From Chromobacterium sp. ATCC 53434 (GTDB taxonomy: Bacteria > Pseudomonadota > Gammaproteobacteria > Burkholderiales > Chromobacteriaceae): a DNA stretch of 64,000 nucleotides. Positions 54,411 to 63,107 of this stretch are shown here, in pieces. Location of the stretch: the NCBI RefSeq assembly GCF_002848345.1, contig NZ_CP025429.1, forward strand, positions 2,666,001 to 2,730,000. The letters are read 5' to 3'. Numbering within the stretch: the stretch's first letter is position 1; each line of letters begins with the position of its first letter. The notes under the pieces are model-generated. The model was not told where the DNA came from. It made no database searches and saw only the letters and a list, made by a program, of their open reading frames with translations. A program made the position numbers and the translations under genes.

Positions 54411-54500
54411 CCGTTGATTTTGTTGTATTGCCGACAGTGGCCGGCGATTCCGACACGGGAATAAGTGATAGGCAATGACAGATTCAGAGCTTGAATGCCA

Positions 54501-54778
54501 GCGACTCGACAAGTCTCCCTCCCCTAGAGAGAGGGATTAAGGTAGGGAGAAAGCCGTTTGACTTTGTTTTACTGCTGACAGAAGCAAGGTGAAGATACAG
54601 AGGCCAAGCGTCAGCGACTCGACAAGCCTCCCTCCCCTAGAGAGAGAGATTAAGGTGGGGAGAAAGCCGTTTGACTTTGTTTTACTGCTGACAAAAGCAA
54701 GGTGAAGATACGGAGGCCAAGTGTCAGCGACTCGACAAGCCCCTCTCCCCTCGCGGGAGAGGGGTTGGGGAGAGGGGG
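54501..54778. repeat. 113-bp tandem repeats ending in the 39-bp CT-rich repeat
   Basis: The block beginning GCGACTCGACAAG occurs at 54501, 54614 and 54727, spaced exactly 113 bases. The first two units are nearly identical (both contain GCCGTTTGACTTTGTTTTAC and AGCAAGGTGAAGATAC) and carry a degenerate, TAGAGAGAGGGATTAAGG version of the palindrome. The third turns into the intact 39-bp repeat 54740-54778, identical to 26375-26413, and runs straight into the DUF559 start codon. No coding signal. No unrelated spacers, so not a CRISPR. Confidence 0.85.
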
Positions 54779-55117
54779 ATGCGCCAGCTGGACTTCGCCA
54801 AGACACTGCGCCGGGACATGACCGATGCGGAACGACTGCTGTGGAAATATTTACGCGCTCACCGCCTGAACGGCGAGAAATTCCGCCGCCAGCAACCGAT
54901 AGGCCCCTACATCGTCGACTTCGTCCACTTCGGCGCGCGGCTGATCATCGAGGCGGACGGCGGCCAACACAATGAAAGCGGCAGCGATGCCGTGCGCGAC
55001 GCCTGGCTGCACGCACAAGGTTTCAGAATCATGCGCTTCTGGAACAACGACATTCTACAAAACCGGGACGCCGTCTTTGAAACGATATGGCAAGCGCTGA
55101 GCATCCCGATGGAATGA
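54779..55117 (+). CDS. DUF559 (Vsr-like endonuclease fold) protein
   Basis: A 112-residue member of DUF559, a PD-(D/E)xK-type restriction-like fold related to very-short-patch-repair nucleases. RDMTDAERLLWKYLR (12-26), FRRQQPIGPYIVDFVHFGAR (about 36-55, the D of IVDF), LIIEADGGQHNE (E-x-D in the strand) and GFRIMRFWNNDIL (about 81-93) are standard and intact. Its start codon directly abuts the 39-bp repeat, where GGGGGA may serve as ribosome site. It interrupts the acnD-prpF pair, so it is likely an acquired gene. DNA cleavage is inference. Confidence 0.85.
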   Translation: MRQLDFAKTLRRDMTDAERLLWKYLRAHRLNGEKFRRQQPIGPYIVDFVHFGARLIIEADGGQHNESGSDAVRDAWLHAQGFRIMRFWNNDILQNRDAVFETIWQALSIPME

Positions 55118-55166
55118 ACTTCGCGGCGGTCCGATGCCGGACCGGCGACAAGCACAGGAAAAAAAC

Positions 55167-56357
55167 ATGACTCACCCGGCCCAAATCCGCATTCCCGCCA
55201 CCTATATGCGCGGCGGCACCAGCAAGGGCGTATTCTTCCGACTGCAGGACTTGCCGGAGGCCGCCAGGCAGCCCGGCGCGGCGCGCGACGCGCTGCTGCT
55301 GCGCGTCATCGGCAGCCCGGATCCGTACGGCAAGCAGATAGACGGCATGGGCGGCGCGACGTCCAGCACCAGCAAGACGGTGATCGTGTCCAGGTCGGCG
55401 CGGCCCGACCACGACGTCGACTACTTGTTCGGCCAGGTCGCGATAGACAAGGCCTTTGTCGACTGGAGCGGCAACTGCGGCAACCTGTCCGCCGCCGTCG
55501 GCCCCTTCGCCATCGCCGGCGGCCTGCTGGACCCGGCGCGCATCCCGGTCGACGGCGTCTGCACCGTGCGCATCTGGCAGGCCAATATCGCCAAGACCAT
55601 CATCGCCCACGTGCCGATCCGCGGCGGCCAGGTGCAGGAAACCGGCGACTTCGAGCTGGACGGCGTCACCTTCCCCGCCGCCGAGGTCCAGCTGGAGTTC
55701 CTCGACCCGGCCGACGACGGCGAAGGCGACGGCGGCGCGATGTTTCCCACCGGCAATCTGGTCGACACGCTGGAGGTGCCCGGCGTCGGCGCCTTCCCGG
55801 CCACGCTGATCAATGCCGGCATCCCCACCATCTTCGTCAACGCGGCCGACATCGGCTATACCGGCGCCGAGCTGCAGGACGCGATCAACGGCGACCCGGC
55901 GGCGCTGGCGCGCTTCGAGACGATACGCGCGCACGGCGCGCTGAAAATGGGGCTGATCAAGAACCTGGACGAGATCGCCACCCGCCAGCACACGCCGAAG
56001 ATCGCCTTCGTCGCGCCGCCGGCCGACTATCTCGCCTCCAGCGGCAAGCCGGTGCACGCCGCCGATATCGATCTGCTGGCGCGGGCGATGTCGATGGGCA
56101 AGCTGCACCACGCGATGATGGGCACGGCGGCGGTGGCGATCGGCACCGCGGCGGCGGTGCCGGGCACGCTGGTCAATCTGGCCGCCGGCGGCGAGGCTCG
56201 CCAGGCAGTACGCTTCGGCCATCCGTCCGGCACGCTGCGCGTCGGCGCCGAGGCGCGGCTGGTCGATGGCGAGTGGACGGTGGCCAAGGCCATCATGAGC
56301 CGCAGCGCCCGCGTGCTGATGGAAGGCTGGGTCAGAGTGCCCGGCGACGCGTTCTGA
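55167..56357 (+). CDS. prpF: 2-methylaconitate cis-trans isomerase PrpF
   Basis: A 396-residue diaminopimelate-epimerase-fold isomerase acting with AcnD in the methylcitrate cycle. MRGGTSKGVFF (about 14-24), GMGGATSSTSKTVIVS (about 64-79), DWSGNCGNLSAAVGPFA (about 98-114) and the C-terminal SRSARVLMEGWVRVP match; the Cys of GNCGN is the family residue. An AGGAA precedes ATG 55167. A terminator follows 20 bases after its stop, ending the operon. Confidence 0.95.
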   Translation: MTHPAQIRIPATYMRGGTSKGVFFRLQDLPEAARQPGAARDALLLRVIGSPDPYGKQIDGMGGATSSTSKTVIVSRSARPDHDVDYLFGQVAIDKAFVDWSGNCGNLSAAVGPFAIAGGLLDPARIPVDGVCTVRIWQANIAKTIIAHVPIRGGQVQETGDFELDGVTFPAAEVQLEFLDPADDGEGDGGAMFPTGNLVDTLEVPGVGAFPATLINAGIPTIFVNAADIGYTGAELQDAINGDPAALARFETIRAHGALKMGLIKNLDEIATRQHTPKIAFVAPPADYLASSGKPVHAADIDLLARAMSMGKLHHAMMGTAAVAIGTAAAVPGTLVNLAAGGEARQAVRFGHPSGTLRVGAEARLVDGEWTVAKAIMSRSARVLMEGWVRVPGDAF

Positions 56358-56377
56358 CATTCCGCCTTGCGAGCGAA

Positions 56378-56402
56378 AAGGATGCCTCGGCATCCTTTTT
56401 TC
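56378..56402 (+). terminator. Intrinsic terminator of the prp operon
   Basis: Stem AAGGATGCC/GGCATCCTT with a tiny loop (effectively 8 bp with tetraloop), flanked by A's and followed by TTTTTT. Confidence 0.88.
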
Positions 56403-56556
56403 ATTGCCCGCCCGCCTTTTTCGCCCCCACGCCGGCCACTTCCACACCGACTGTGGGATAATGACGACAGGCATTCACGCAGGCCGCGCGCATCCCGGAA
56501 TCATTCGGCCCGAGCGCCGCGTCATGTCGCCCGTCCATCCCCGGAAAACCCAAGCC

Positions 56557-56907
56557 ATGAACAGCTCCACCCCCATCCTGACCGCCTCCGACGACTGGCA
56601 CTGGAGCCCGACGCCCTATCCCGGCGTGGACTTCACCTGGCTGCGCCGCAATCCGGACGGCGGCGGCTCGGCGCTGCTGAAACTGGCCAAGGGCGCCAAG
56701 CTGCCGCTGCATCGCCACCCCGGCGCCGAACAGGTATTCGTCACCGCCGGCCGCCTGAAGATAGGCGAGCACGTGCTGGGCAAGGGCGACCACCTGTTCA
56801 TCGACGCCGATGTGCCGCACGCGGTGGAGGCGCTGCAATCGGCCGTCTACCTGACGCTGTCGGAAAATGACGGCGTCGAACTGCTGGAGCCGGATCAGGC
56901 TGGCTGA
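56557..56907 (+). CDS. Cupin-domain (ChrR-like anti-ECF-type) protein
   Basis: A 116-residue cupin. LPLHRHPGAEQVFVTAGRLKIG (about 49-70) holds the first metal motif (His-x-His, Glu) and GKGDHLFIDADVPHAVEAL (about 75-93) the second His. The arrangement resembles ChrR-type cupins that bind zinc or sense oxidants. The start at 56557 (MNSSTPIL) is the best conserved; ATG 56524 would add 11 residues with a poor site. Separated from prpF by a terminator and convergent with the alcohol dehydrogenase. Confidence 0.85.
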   Translation: MNSSTPILTASDDWHWSPTPYPGVDFTWLRRNPDGGGSALLKLAKGAKLPLHRHPGAEQVFVTAGRLKIGEHVLGKGDHLFIDADVPHAVEALQSAVYLTLSENDGVELLEPDQAG

Positions 56908-56928
56908 ACCGGCTCAGGCAAGCGATGG

Positions 56929-58005
56929 TCAGAACGGCTTGATCGCCACCTTCAGCACGCCGTCGCGCTGGTGCGAGAACAGCTCATAGGCCTCGACGAT
57001 CTGCTCCAGCTTGTAGCGGTGCGTGACCAGCGGCGACAGGTCCAGCCGGTCGCTCTCCAGTACATTCATCAAGCGCCGCATCCTTTCCTTGCCGCCCGGA
57101 CACAGCGAGGACACGATTTTCTTGTCGCCCAGGCCGGCATTGAACGCGTCCAGCGGAATTCTCAGGTCGCTCGAATACACGCCCAGGCTGGACAAGGTGC
57201 CGCCGGGCTTCAGTATCCGCAACCCGGACTCGAACGTGCCCTGGGTGCCCAGCGCCTCGATGGCGGAATCGACGCCGCGGCCGCCGGTCAATTTCAGAAT
57301 TTCAGCAACGACGTCCACCTGACGGAAATTCAGCGTCACATCGGCGCCCAGCCTCCGCGAAATGGCCAGCCGGTCGTCGATACCGTCGACCGCGATGATG
57401 CACGAGGCGCCGCGCAAGCGCGCTCCGGCCACCGCGCACAAGCCTATCGGCCCCTGCGCGAACACCGCCACCACGTCGCCTATCTTGATATTGGCCGCCT
57501 CGGCGCCGGAAAAGCCGGTGGACATGATGTCCGGACACATCAGCACCTGCTCGTCGCTGAGGCCGTCCGGAATCGGCGCCAGATTGGCCTGGGCGTCCGG
57601 CACCAGCACGTACTCGGCCTGGGTGCCGTCTATGGTGTTGCCGAAGCGCCAGCCGCCCATTGGCTTGTAGCCGTGGCACTCGCAGCCGCCATCCTGCGAC
57701 GGATAGCCGTCCTGGCAGCCGTAGGAGGTGAAGCTGGGACAGATCGCGCCGGCGATCACCCGCTGGCCCTCGTGGTATCCGTTGACCCCGGCGCCCAGCT
57801 TCTCGATCACGCCGACCGGCTCATGGCCTATGGTCAGGCCGGAGGCCACCGGATACTCGCCCTTGAGAATGTGCACGTCGGTGCCGCAGATGGTCGTGGT
57901 GGTGATCCTCACCAGCGCGTCGCCCGGTCCCACCGCCGGAATCGGCTTTTCCCTGAGCTCTATCCTGCCCGGTGCGACGAATACCGCTGCCTGCATGCTG
58001 TTCAT
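56929..58005 (-). CDS. Zinc-dependent medium-chain alcohol dehydrogenase
   Basis: A 358-residue MDR enzyme, NAD(P)-dependent. The active-site zinc ligands are in TICGTDVHILKG (Cys about 38), GHEPVGVIEKLG (His about 60, Glu about 61); SYGCQDGYPSQDGGCECHG replaces the four-Cys structural zinc loop. GLCAVAGARLRGA and DDRLAISRRLGAD form the Rossmann core. It resembles bacterial secondary/isopropanol-type dehydrogenases (ITTTTICGTDVHILKGEYP). AGGAGG precedes ATG 58005; a longer upstream frame has no such site. Substrate not set. Confidence 0.9.
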   Translation of the reverse strand: MNSMQAAVFVAPGRIELREKPIPAVGPGDALVRITTTTICGTDVHILKGEYPVASGLTIGHEPVGVIEKLGAGVNGYHEGQRVIAGAICPSFTSYGCQDGYPSQDGGCECHGYKPMGGWRFGNTIDGTQAEYVLVPDAQANLAPIPDGLSDEQVLMCPDIMSTGFSGAEAANIKIGDVVAVFAQGPIGLCAVAGARLRGASCIIAVDGIDDRLAISRRLGADVTLNFRQVDVVAEILKLTGGRGVDSAIEALGTQGTFESGLRILKPGGTLSSLGVYSSDLRIPLDAFNAGLGDKKIVSSLCPGGKERMRRLMNVLESDRLDLSPLVTHRYKLEQIVEAYELFSHQRDGVLKVAIKPF

Positions 58006-58217
58006 GGCTGCCTCCTGTCGTGACGGAACCCACCGGGCCAACGCCGACGGCCGGCTCCGGGATGAAAACCGAACCCGTCTTCCACTAGGCCGCAATATCG
58101 CGGCGCGGGCAACTGCCCGGTCGGTCCATCGCGGCGGCGCATGACCTGGATCAAACAACATGTGGCCGGGCGGCGCCGCGCGGACGGCCAAAACCGCGCC
58201 GTTGATGTAACAACTGG

Positions 58218-58246
58218 TTTACAATCAGCCGCTACACATAAAATAT
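58218..58246 (+). promoter_or_regulatory. Likely promoter of the EamA transporter gene
   Basis: TTTACA (58218-58223) is followed after 15 bases by TAAAAT (58239-58244) or after 17 bases by AAATAT (58241-58246) in an AT-rich patch 30 bases before the transporter start. Genes around are very GC-rich, so the patch stands out. The rest of the 269-base gap 58006-58274 shows nothing. Confidence 0.5.
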
Positions 58247-59069
58247 CTCCATATAAAACAAAAGAGAGACATCGATGAATCAAGCGATGCTTTACGCGCT
58301 CGCCGCGATCGCCATGTGGGCCTCCGTCGCCACCCTCAGCGCCCTCACCCACACGCTGCCGCCGTTCTTCGTCGCCGGCGTCGGCCTGCTGCTGGGCAGC
58401 CTGCTGACCGTGCGTCGCATGGCCGACTGGAAGGTGCCGCCGAAAAACTTCGCCAACGGGGTTTACGGCATCTTCGGCTTCTACTTCTTCCTGTTCAACG
58501 CCTACCGGCTGGCGCCGGTGATGGACGCCACCGTGCTCAGCTACGTCTGGCCGCTGTTGATGGTGCTGCTGTCGCCGCTGCTGGTGCCGGGCACGCGCTT
58601 AGGCGCCAACCACATCCTGGGCAGCCTGATCGGTTTCGCCGGGGCCGCGCTGATCGTCACCGGCGGCAAGCTGTCGCTGTCGATGTCCGCGCTGCCCGGC
58701 TATCTGATGGCGCTGGGCGCCGCCGTGGTATGGGCCACCTACAGCCTGTTCACCCGCCGCCTGCCCGCCACGTCGGACAACGCCGTCGGCGGCTACTGCT
58801 TCGTCTCCGGCCTGCTGGCGCTGGGCCTGCATTTCGCCACCGAACCCGCCGCCCATCCGTCGGCCATCCAATGGCTGATGATCGCCGTGCTGGGCCTGCT
58901 GCCGATGGGCGCGGCCTTTCTGTGCTGGAACCGCGCGATGCAGCTGGGCGATCCGCGCCAGACCGGCGCGCTGGGCAACGCCACCCCGCTGCTGTCGACG
59001 CTGATGCTGGTCGCTTCCGGCCAGGCCGCGCTGAACGGCGCGGCCGCGCTGGCCATCGCGATGATATTA

Positions 59070-60185
59070 ATCCGGCAGTCAAATACCGTACAGAAAGCTC
59101 ATGCCGCGTAGCGGATTTTTTCATGCCGGAAGTACGACCGGATTCTGGCCGGCTGCTTCTGCAATGAGCGTAAATGGGACAGCACTTTCCCTTGAAGTTG
59201 ACCGTCTGATCGAACCGGCTCACCTGCGCTCATTCTGGCCTTCAGGTCGCCGTTCAAGTATTCATCCGGGTTCAGTTCCGGTGAGTAGCTGGGCAGGAAG
59301 AACAACTCAATCGCCTTCTTGTTCTCTTCCTCCTCCAACCATGCTTGCACCAGCTTGCTGTGATGCACGCGCAAGTTGTCGAGGATCAAGAACACCTTCT
59401 TGCCGCCAGCATCACGGATCAGCCGCATCAGAAACTTGATCAGCACCCGGGCCGTCAAGGTCTCCCGGTACAGCATGAAGCGCATCTTGCCTTGGTTGGT
59501 AATGGCCGAAATCAAGTTGATGCGCGCTCTTTTCGATTGGGATAACACCAGAACTGGGGTTTGGCCTTTTGGGGCGTAGCCACGCGGAAAGTGCTCAACA
59601 CTCGACACCGCCGATTCGTCGCCCCAGCTGATTTCAGCCATTTCCGCTTTGGCACGCGCGACGATAGCCGGGTATTCCTCCTTGAGCCATTTCTCGACTG
59701 CTGCCGGTCGCTGCTCATAAGCGCGTTTGAGCGGGCGCTGCGGCGTAAAGCCCCAGCGGGCCAAGTACAGACGGACAGTACGGATCGGCAGATCGATCAG
59801 AAACATCTGCTTGATTACAGCCTTGACCGCCTGAGCACTCCACAGGGCAAACCTCAGCTTCATCTGGTCTGGCGTGCGATCCACGATGTCCTGCTTGATC
59901 CGGGCTTCCTGCGCCTCGGTCAGCCGACGGCCGGTGCCTTCGGCGCGACCGCGCTTCTGTTCTTTGAATCCCTGCGCACCTAGTGCTGCCTCACGCACCA
60001 CCCAGGCGGAAATGGTGGGGCGGCGCAGCCCGAGTTCTTCGGCAATACTGGCTTGAGACCGGCCTCGCTTGTACATCCGGATAGCGGTACGCCTCAGCTG
60101 CTCACGGGCGGCCAGTTCAAGCTTGCGCACATCGATTTTTTCCATGCCGGAAGTATACAATCTGTACGGATTATTACTGCCGGAT
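59070..60185. mobile_element. IS630-family insertion sequence, 1116 bp, complete
   Basis: Terminal inverted repeats begin ATCCGGCAGT at the left (59070) and, as complement, at the right (60185); they continue with AAATACCGTACAG versus AATAATCCGTACAG. A TA duplication flanks the element (59068-59069, 60186-60187), the IS630/Tc1 hallmark. It carries one transposase gene on the minus strand, with DDE residues intact. No decay seen, so insertion looks recent. Confidence 0.93.
59099..60145 (-). CDS. IS630 family transposase
   Basis: A 348-residue DDE transposase in one open frame. The N-terminal helix-turn-helix (RMYKRGRSQASIAEELGLRR, about 25-44) and a second winged helix (about 90-140, KAVIKQMFLIDLPIRTVRLYL) bind the ends. 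The catalytic triad is Asp in SWGDESAV (about 178), Asp in FLILDNLRVHH (about 260) and Glu in SYSPELNPDEYL (about 297). The start MEKIDVRKLEL at 60145 is preferred; an ATG 5 codons earlier is possible. It is antisense to the disrupted transporter gene. Confidence 0.93.
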   Translation of the reverse strand: MEKIDVRKLELAAREQLRRTAIRMYKRGRSQASIAEELGLRRPTISAWVVREAALGAQGFKEQKRGRAEGTGRRLTEAQEARIKQDIVDRTPDQMKLRFALWSAQAVKAVIKQMFLIDLPIRTVRLYLARWGFTPQRPLKRAYEQRPAAVEKWLKEEYPAIVARAKAEMAEISWGDESAVSSVEHFPRGYAPKGQTPVLVLSQSKRARINLISAITNQGKMRFMLYRETLTARVLIKFLMRLIRDAGGKKVFLILDNLRVHHSKLVQAWLEEEENKKAIELFFLPSYSPELNPDEYLNGDLKARMSAGEPVRSDGQLQGKVLSHLRSLQKQPARIRSYFRHEKIRYAA

Positions 60186-60314
60186 TAATAGTCGGCGGCG
60201 CCGCGCTCGGCACCGTTCCGCCGGAGCGCTTGCGGCCGTTTCTGCGTCCGCTGCGCCGCGCCTGAACGGAATCGTCGGGTTATAATCGCCGCATCCCCAA
60301 CCGGAGATCACGCG

Positions 60315-60704
60315 ATGAAGACCCGCTTTGCCGTTCTGCTGGCGCTGCTTGCGGCCAGCCATGCCGCGCTGGCCGAGGACGATCCCTGCAAGGACGCGAA
60401 AAACACCCTGGAAACCAATGAGTGCATGCAGCGGCAGTTCGACGGCCAGGACAAGCTGCTGAATCAGCGCTACCAGTCGCTGCTGCAGAAATTGCGCGAC
60501 GGCGAGGAGGCCGCCGCCGGCAAGGACAAGCCGTCGACGATGCTGATCCAGGCGCAGCGCAAATGGATCGCCTACCGCGACGCCGACTGCGACACCAAGT
60601 ACCGCATCTACATCGGCGGGACGATACGCAACGCCGTCTATCTTGGCTGCAAGATCGAGCGCACCGAACAACGCATCAAGGAGCTGGACCCGCAGAACTG
60701 GTGA
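60315..60704 (+). CDS. LprI-like exported protein (DUF1311)
   Basis: A 129-residue protein with signal peptide MKTRFAVLLALLAASHAALA (cleavage about 20). The mature DUF1311/LprI domain has paired cysteines in DPCKDAKN, NECMQRQ, DADCDTKY and LGCKIERT, and an amphipathic middle ending AQRKWIAYRDADCD (the W-x-x-Y-R-D-x-x-C LprI signature). Mycobacterial LprI inhibits lysozyme; here a periplasmic role is inferred. It lies right after the IS-broken transporter. Confidence 0.86.
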   Translation: MKTRFAVLLALLAASHAALAEDDPCKDAKNTLETNECMQRQFDGQDKLLNQRYQSLLQKLRDGEEAAAGKDKPSTMLIQAQRKWIAYRDADCDTKYRIYIGGTIRNAVYLGCKIERTEQRIKELDPQNW

Positions 60705-60783
60705 GCGGATCGGTTTCCACCCCCGACGCCGGGGAGTATCATGGCCCCCTAATCTTTAAATAGAACTAAAAAAAGGGGCCGAC

Positions 60784-61686
60784 ATGGCAAAACACTGGGG
60801 CAAGGTGCTGACCGCGATGGTCACGCCGTTCGACGACGACGGCCGGCTGAACCTGGACATGGCCTGCGCGCTGGCGCGCCGCCTGGCGGACGACGGCAGC
60901 GACGGCCTGGTGCTGGCAGCCACCACCGGCGAGGCGCCGGCCCTGAGCGACGACGAGCGCTTTGAACTGATCCGCGCCGTCAGCGAGGCGGTTTCCGTTC
61001 CGGTGCTGGCCGGCACCGGCAGCAACGACACCCGCCACGCGCTGGCGATGACCGCCAGGGCCGAGGCGGCCGGCGCCGCCGGCGTGCTCCTGGTCTCCCC
61101 GTATTACAACCGCCCGCCGCAGGCCGGCATCGAGGCCCATTTCCGCGCGCTGGCCGCCGCCACCCGGCTGCCGGTGATGCTGTACGACGTGCCCGGCCGC
61201 ACCGGACGCCGCGTCGCCCACGATGTCTTGTTGCGGCTGTTCCGCGAGGTGGACAACATCGTCGCCTTCAAGGACGCCACCGGCGATCCCGCCGCCGCCG
61301 CCCGGCTGGTGGCCGAGGCCGGCGACCGTTTCGAGCTGTATTCCGGCGACGACGCGCTGACGCTGCCGCTGCTGGCCGTCGGCGCGGTCGGCGTGGTCGG
61401 CACCTCCACCCACTGGACCGGCCCGGAGTTCGCCGCGATGATCGCCGCCTTCGAGCGCGGCGACGTCGCCGGCCCCCGCGCGATCAACGCCGCGCTGCTG
61501 CCGTCCTTCGCCTTCTCCAATACCGACGACTCGGTATATTCGATGTCGGTGAAGGCGATGTTGCGCAGCCAGGGCCTGGCCGTCGGCGAATGCCGGCTGC
61601 CACTGCCGGCCGCGCCGGAAGGCGTGGAGGCGCAGGCCGCCGAAGTCTGGCGCAAACTGAAAGCCTGGCGCGCCGGCCAGCGCTGA
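60784..61686 (+). CDS. dapA: Dihydrodipicolinate synthase family protein (DapA, atypical)
   Basis: A 300-residue class I aldolase-like TIM barrel. The Schiff-base lysine is Lys163 (VAFKDATGD) and the catalytic Tyr134 lies in VMLYDVPGRTGRR; SPYYNRPPQAG and ATTGE are typical of DapA. Sequence such as GKVLTAMVTPFDDDGRL, AGTGSNDTRHALAM and YSGDDALTLPLLAVGAVGVV reads more like actinobacterial DapA than the usual proteobacterial one (E. coli GSIVAIVTPMDEKG). It follows the LprI-like gene and has its own terminator. Lysine/DAP synthesis is likely, but a divergent aldolase is possible. Confidence 0.85.
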   Translation: MAKHWGKVLTAMVTPFDDDGRLNLDMACALARRLADDGSDGLVLAATTGEAPALSDDERFELIRAVSEAVSVPVLAGTGSNDTRHALAMTARAEAAGAAGVLLVSPYYNRPPQAGIEAHFRALAAATRLPVMLYDVPGRTGRRVAHDVLLRLFREVDNIVAFKDATGDPAAAARLVAEAGDRFELYSGDDALTLPLLAVGAVGVVGTSTHWTGPEFAAMIAAFERGDVAGPRAINAALLPSFAFSNTDDSVYSMSVKAMLRSQGLAVGECRLPLPAAPEGVEAQAAEVWRKLKAWRAGQR

Positions 61687-61710
61687 GAGCCCGTCCTGCC
61701 GCCGGCGATG

Positions 61711-61740
61711 AAAAAAGGAGACCCGAAGGTCTCCTTTTTT
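61711..61740. terminator. Bidirectional intrinsic terminator between dapA and yajQ
   Basis: A stem AAAAAAGGAGACC-cgaa-GGTCTCCTTTTTT gives A- and U-runs on both strands. It ends dapA and the convergent yajQ gene. Confidence 0.93.
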
Positions 61741-61766
61741 GTGACTGACGCGCCGCGCGGCGGGAA

Positions 61767-62267
61767 TCAGTCGCGGAAGTTGTTGAACTGCAGCGGCGAG
61801 CCGTTTTCCAGATCGCTGGCGATGTCCTTCTTCAGCAGCGCGATCGCCTCCTGCAGCACATCGCGCTTCGCGCCGGACACCCGCACCGCCTCGCCCTGTA
61901 TGCTGGCCTGCACCTTCATCTTGGAGTCCTTCAGCAGCTTGACGATCTTCTTCGCCAGATCGCTGTCCAGGCCTTCCTTGATCTTCAGCACCTTCTTCAC
62001 CTTGTTGCCGGACACTTTCTCCAGCTTGCCGTAATCCATGCTGCGCACGTCGACGCTGCGCTTGGACAGCTTGTTCACCAGAATGTCGTTGACCTGGTCC
62101 AGCTGGAATTCGGTGTCGGCGAACAAGGTCACTTCCTTGTCGTTGAATTCGATCCGGGCGTCGCTGCCCTTGAAATCGTAACGGGTGCCGACCTCTTTGT
62201 TGGCCTGATCCAGCGCATTGCGCACTTCCACCTTATCCACTTCGGAAACGACATCAAAAGACGGCAT
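61767..62267 (-). CDS. yajQ: YajQ family nucleotide-binding protein
   Basis: A 166-residue protein of the UPF0234/YajQ family, whose members bind cyclic di-GMP (Xanthomonas) or other nucleotides. It has [21 protein letters not shown] at the N-terminus, [33 protein letters not shown] and [21 protein letters not shown]; the two-domain ferredoxin-like layout is intact. Start 62267 is fixed by the conserved MPSFD. Confidence 0.95.
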   Translation of the reverse strand: MPSFDVVSEVDKVEVRNALDQANKEVGTRYDFKGSDARIEFNDKEVTLFADTEFQLDQVNDILVNKLSKRSVDVRSMDYGKLEKVSGNKVKKVLKIKEGLDSDLAKKIVKLLKDSKMKVQASIQGEAVRVSGAKRDVLQEAIALLKKDIASDLENGSPLQFNNFRD

Positions 62268-62396
62268 AAAACGATCCTCGAAAATAAACAGCCGAATTCT
62301 AGTAGCGCCTTCGCCGCTTGTCACCCGCAAGCCATTGCCAAAACCGCCGCGGCTATGGTGTGATCGGGGACAATCGCACGCCCAAGGACCTTTTCG

Positions 62397-63032
62397 ATGC
62401 TTGTCACCCTGCCGCAAATGGCCGCCTTCCTGGCCGCCGCCATGCTGATCACCGTGTCCCCGGGACCGGACAACCTGATGGTGCTGAGCCAGGGCATCTC
62501 GCGCGGCCGCCGCCAGGGCATGGCCTTCGGTCTGGGCTGCGCGCTGGGCTGCCTGAACCACACGCTGCTGGCGGCCATCGGCGTCAGCGCGCTGATCGCC
62601 GCCTCGCCGCTGGCCTTCGCCGCGCTGAAGCTGGCCGGCGGCGCCTACCTGGTTTATCTGGGCTGGGGCGCGATCCGCAGCCCGGGCGCCAGTTTCCGCG
62701 CCGACGGCGCCGACGCCGGCCCCCAGGGCTCGCTGGCCGCCACCTTCCGCCGCGGCCTGATCGCCAACGCGATCAATCCCAAGGTGGTGCTGTTCTTCCT
62801 GGCCTTCCTGCCTCAATTCGTCAATCCGGCCCAGGGACCGGTCGGACTGCAGACCGCCATCCTCGGCACGCTGTTCACGCTGCAGGGCGCGGCGATCTTC
62901 GGCGCGCTCGGCTACTTCTCCGGCCATGTCGGCCAGTGGCTGGCCAGAAGCCGCAAGGCCAGCCAGTGGCTGGACCGCGCCGCCGGCGCCATCTTCATCG
63001 CGCTGGGCCTGCGACTGATCCTGGCGCGCTGA
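62397..63032 (+). CDS. LysE family translocator
   Basis: A 211-residue inner-membrane exporter with about six hydrophobic segments. The LysE/RhtB signature is at the start: [24 protein letters not shown] (about 14-37), then [19 protein letters not shown] and [20 protein letters not shown]. Such proteins export amino acids or homoserine lactones. It lies in its own unit, opposite yajQ. Confidence 0.9.
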   Translation: MLVTLPQMAAFLAAAMLITVSPGPDNLMVLSQGISRGRRQGMAFGLGCALGCLNHTLLAAIGVSALIAASPLAFAALKLAGGAYLVYLGWGAIRSPGASFRADGADAGPQGSLAATFRRGLIANAINPKVVLFFLAFLPQFVNPAQGPVGLQTAILGTLFTLQGAAIFGALGYFSGHVGQWLARSRKASQWLDRAAGAIFIALGLRLILAR

Positions 63033-63107
63033 GCCGTCGCCCGGATGACAGGACGGTCAATCGGCGCTATAAGTGACGAATCGATTCCAATCGCACAGGA
63101 GCCGTCG

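Larger units (their letters stand above)
58275..60265 (+). pseudogene. EamA/DMT-family transporter interrupted by IS630-type element
   Basis: The N-terminal 265 codons (58275-59069) encode a 10-helix drug/metabolite transporter (MNQAMLYALAAIAMWASVAT, AYRLAPVMDATVLSYVWPLL, then GALGNATPLLSTLMLVASGQ). Reading then enters the insertion and stops at 59109-59111 after RQSNTVQKAHAA. Removing 59070-60185 and one TA copy restores ILIVGGAALGTVPPERLRPF and a stop at 60263-60265: 290 codons, the normal size. The break is in the last helix, so the truncated 278-residue product may keep partial function, but it is likely defective. Substrate unknown (amino acid or metabolite exporter). Confidence 0.9.

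Noticed and set aside
54501..54778. CRISPR-like array
   Set aside because: The repeat units are 113 bp, tandem and near identical throughout, with no short repeats separated by unique spacers, and no cas genes are present.
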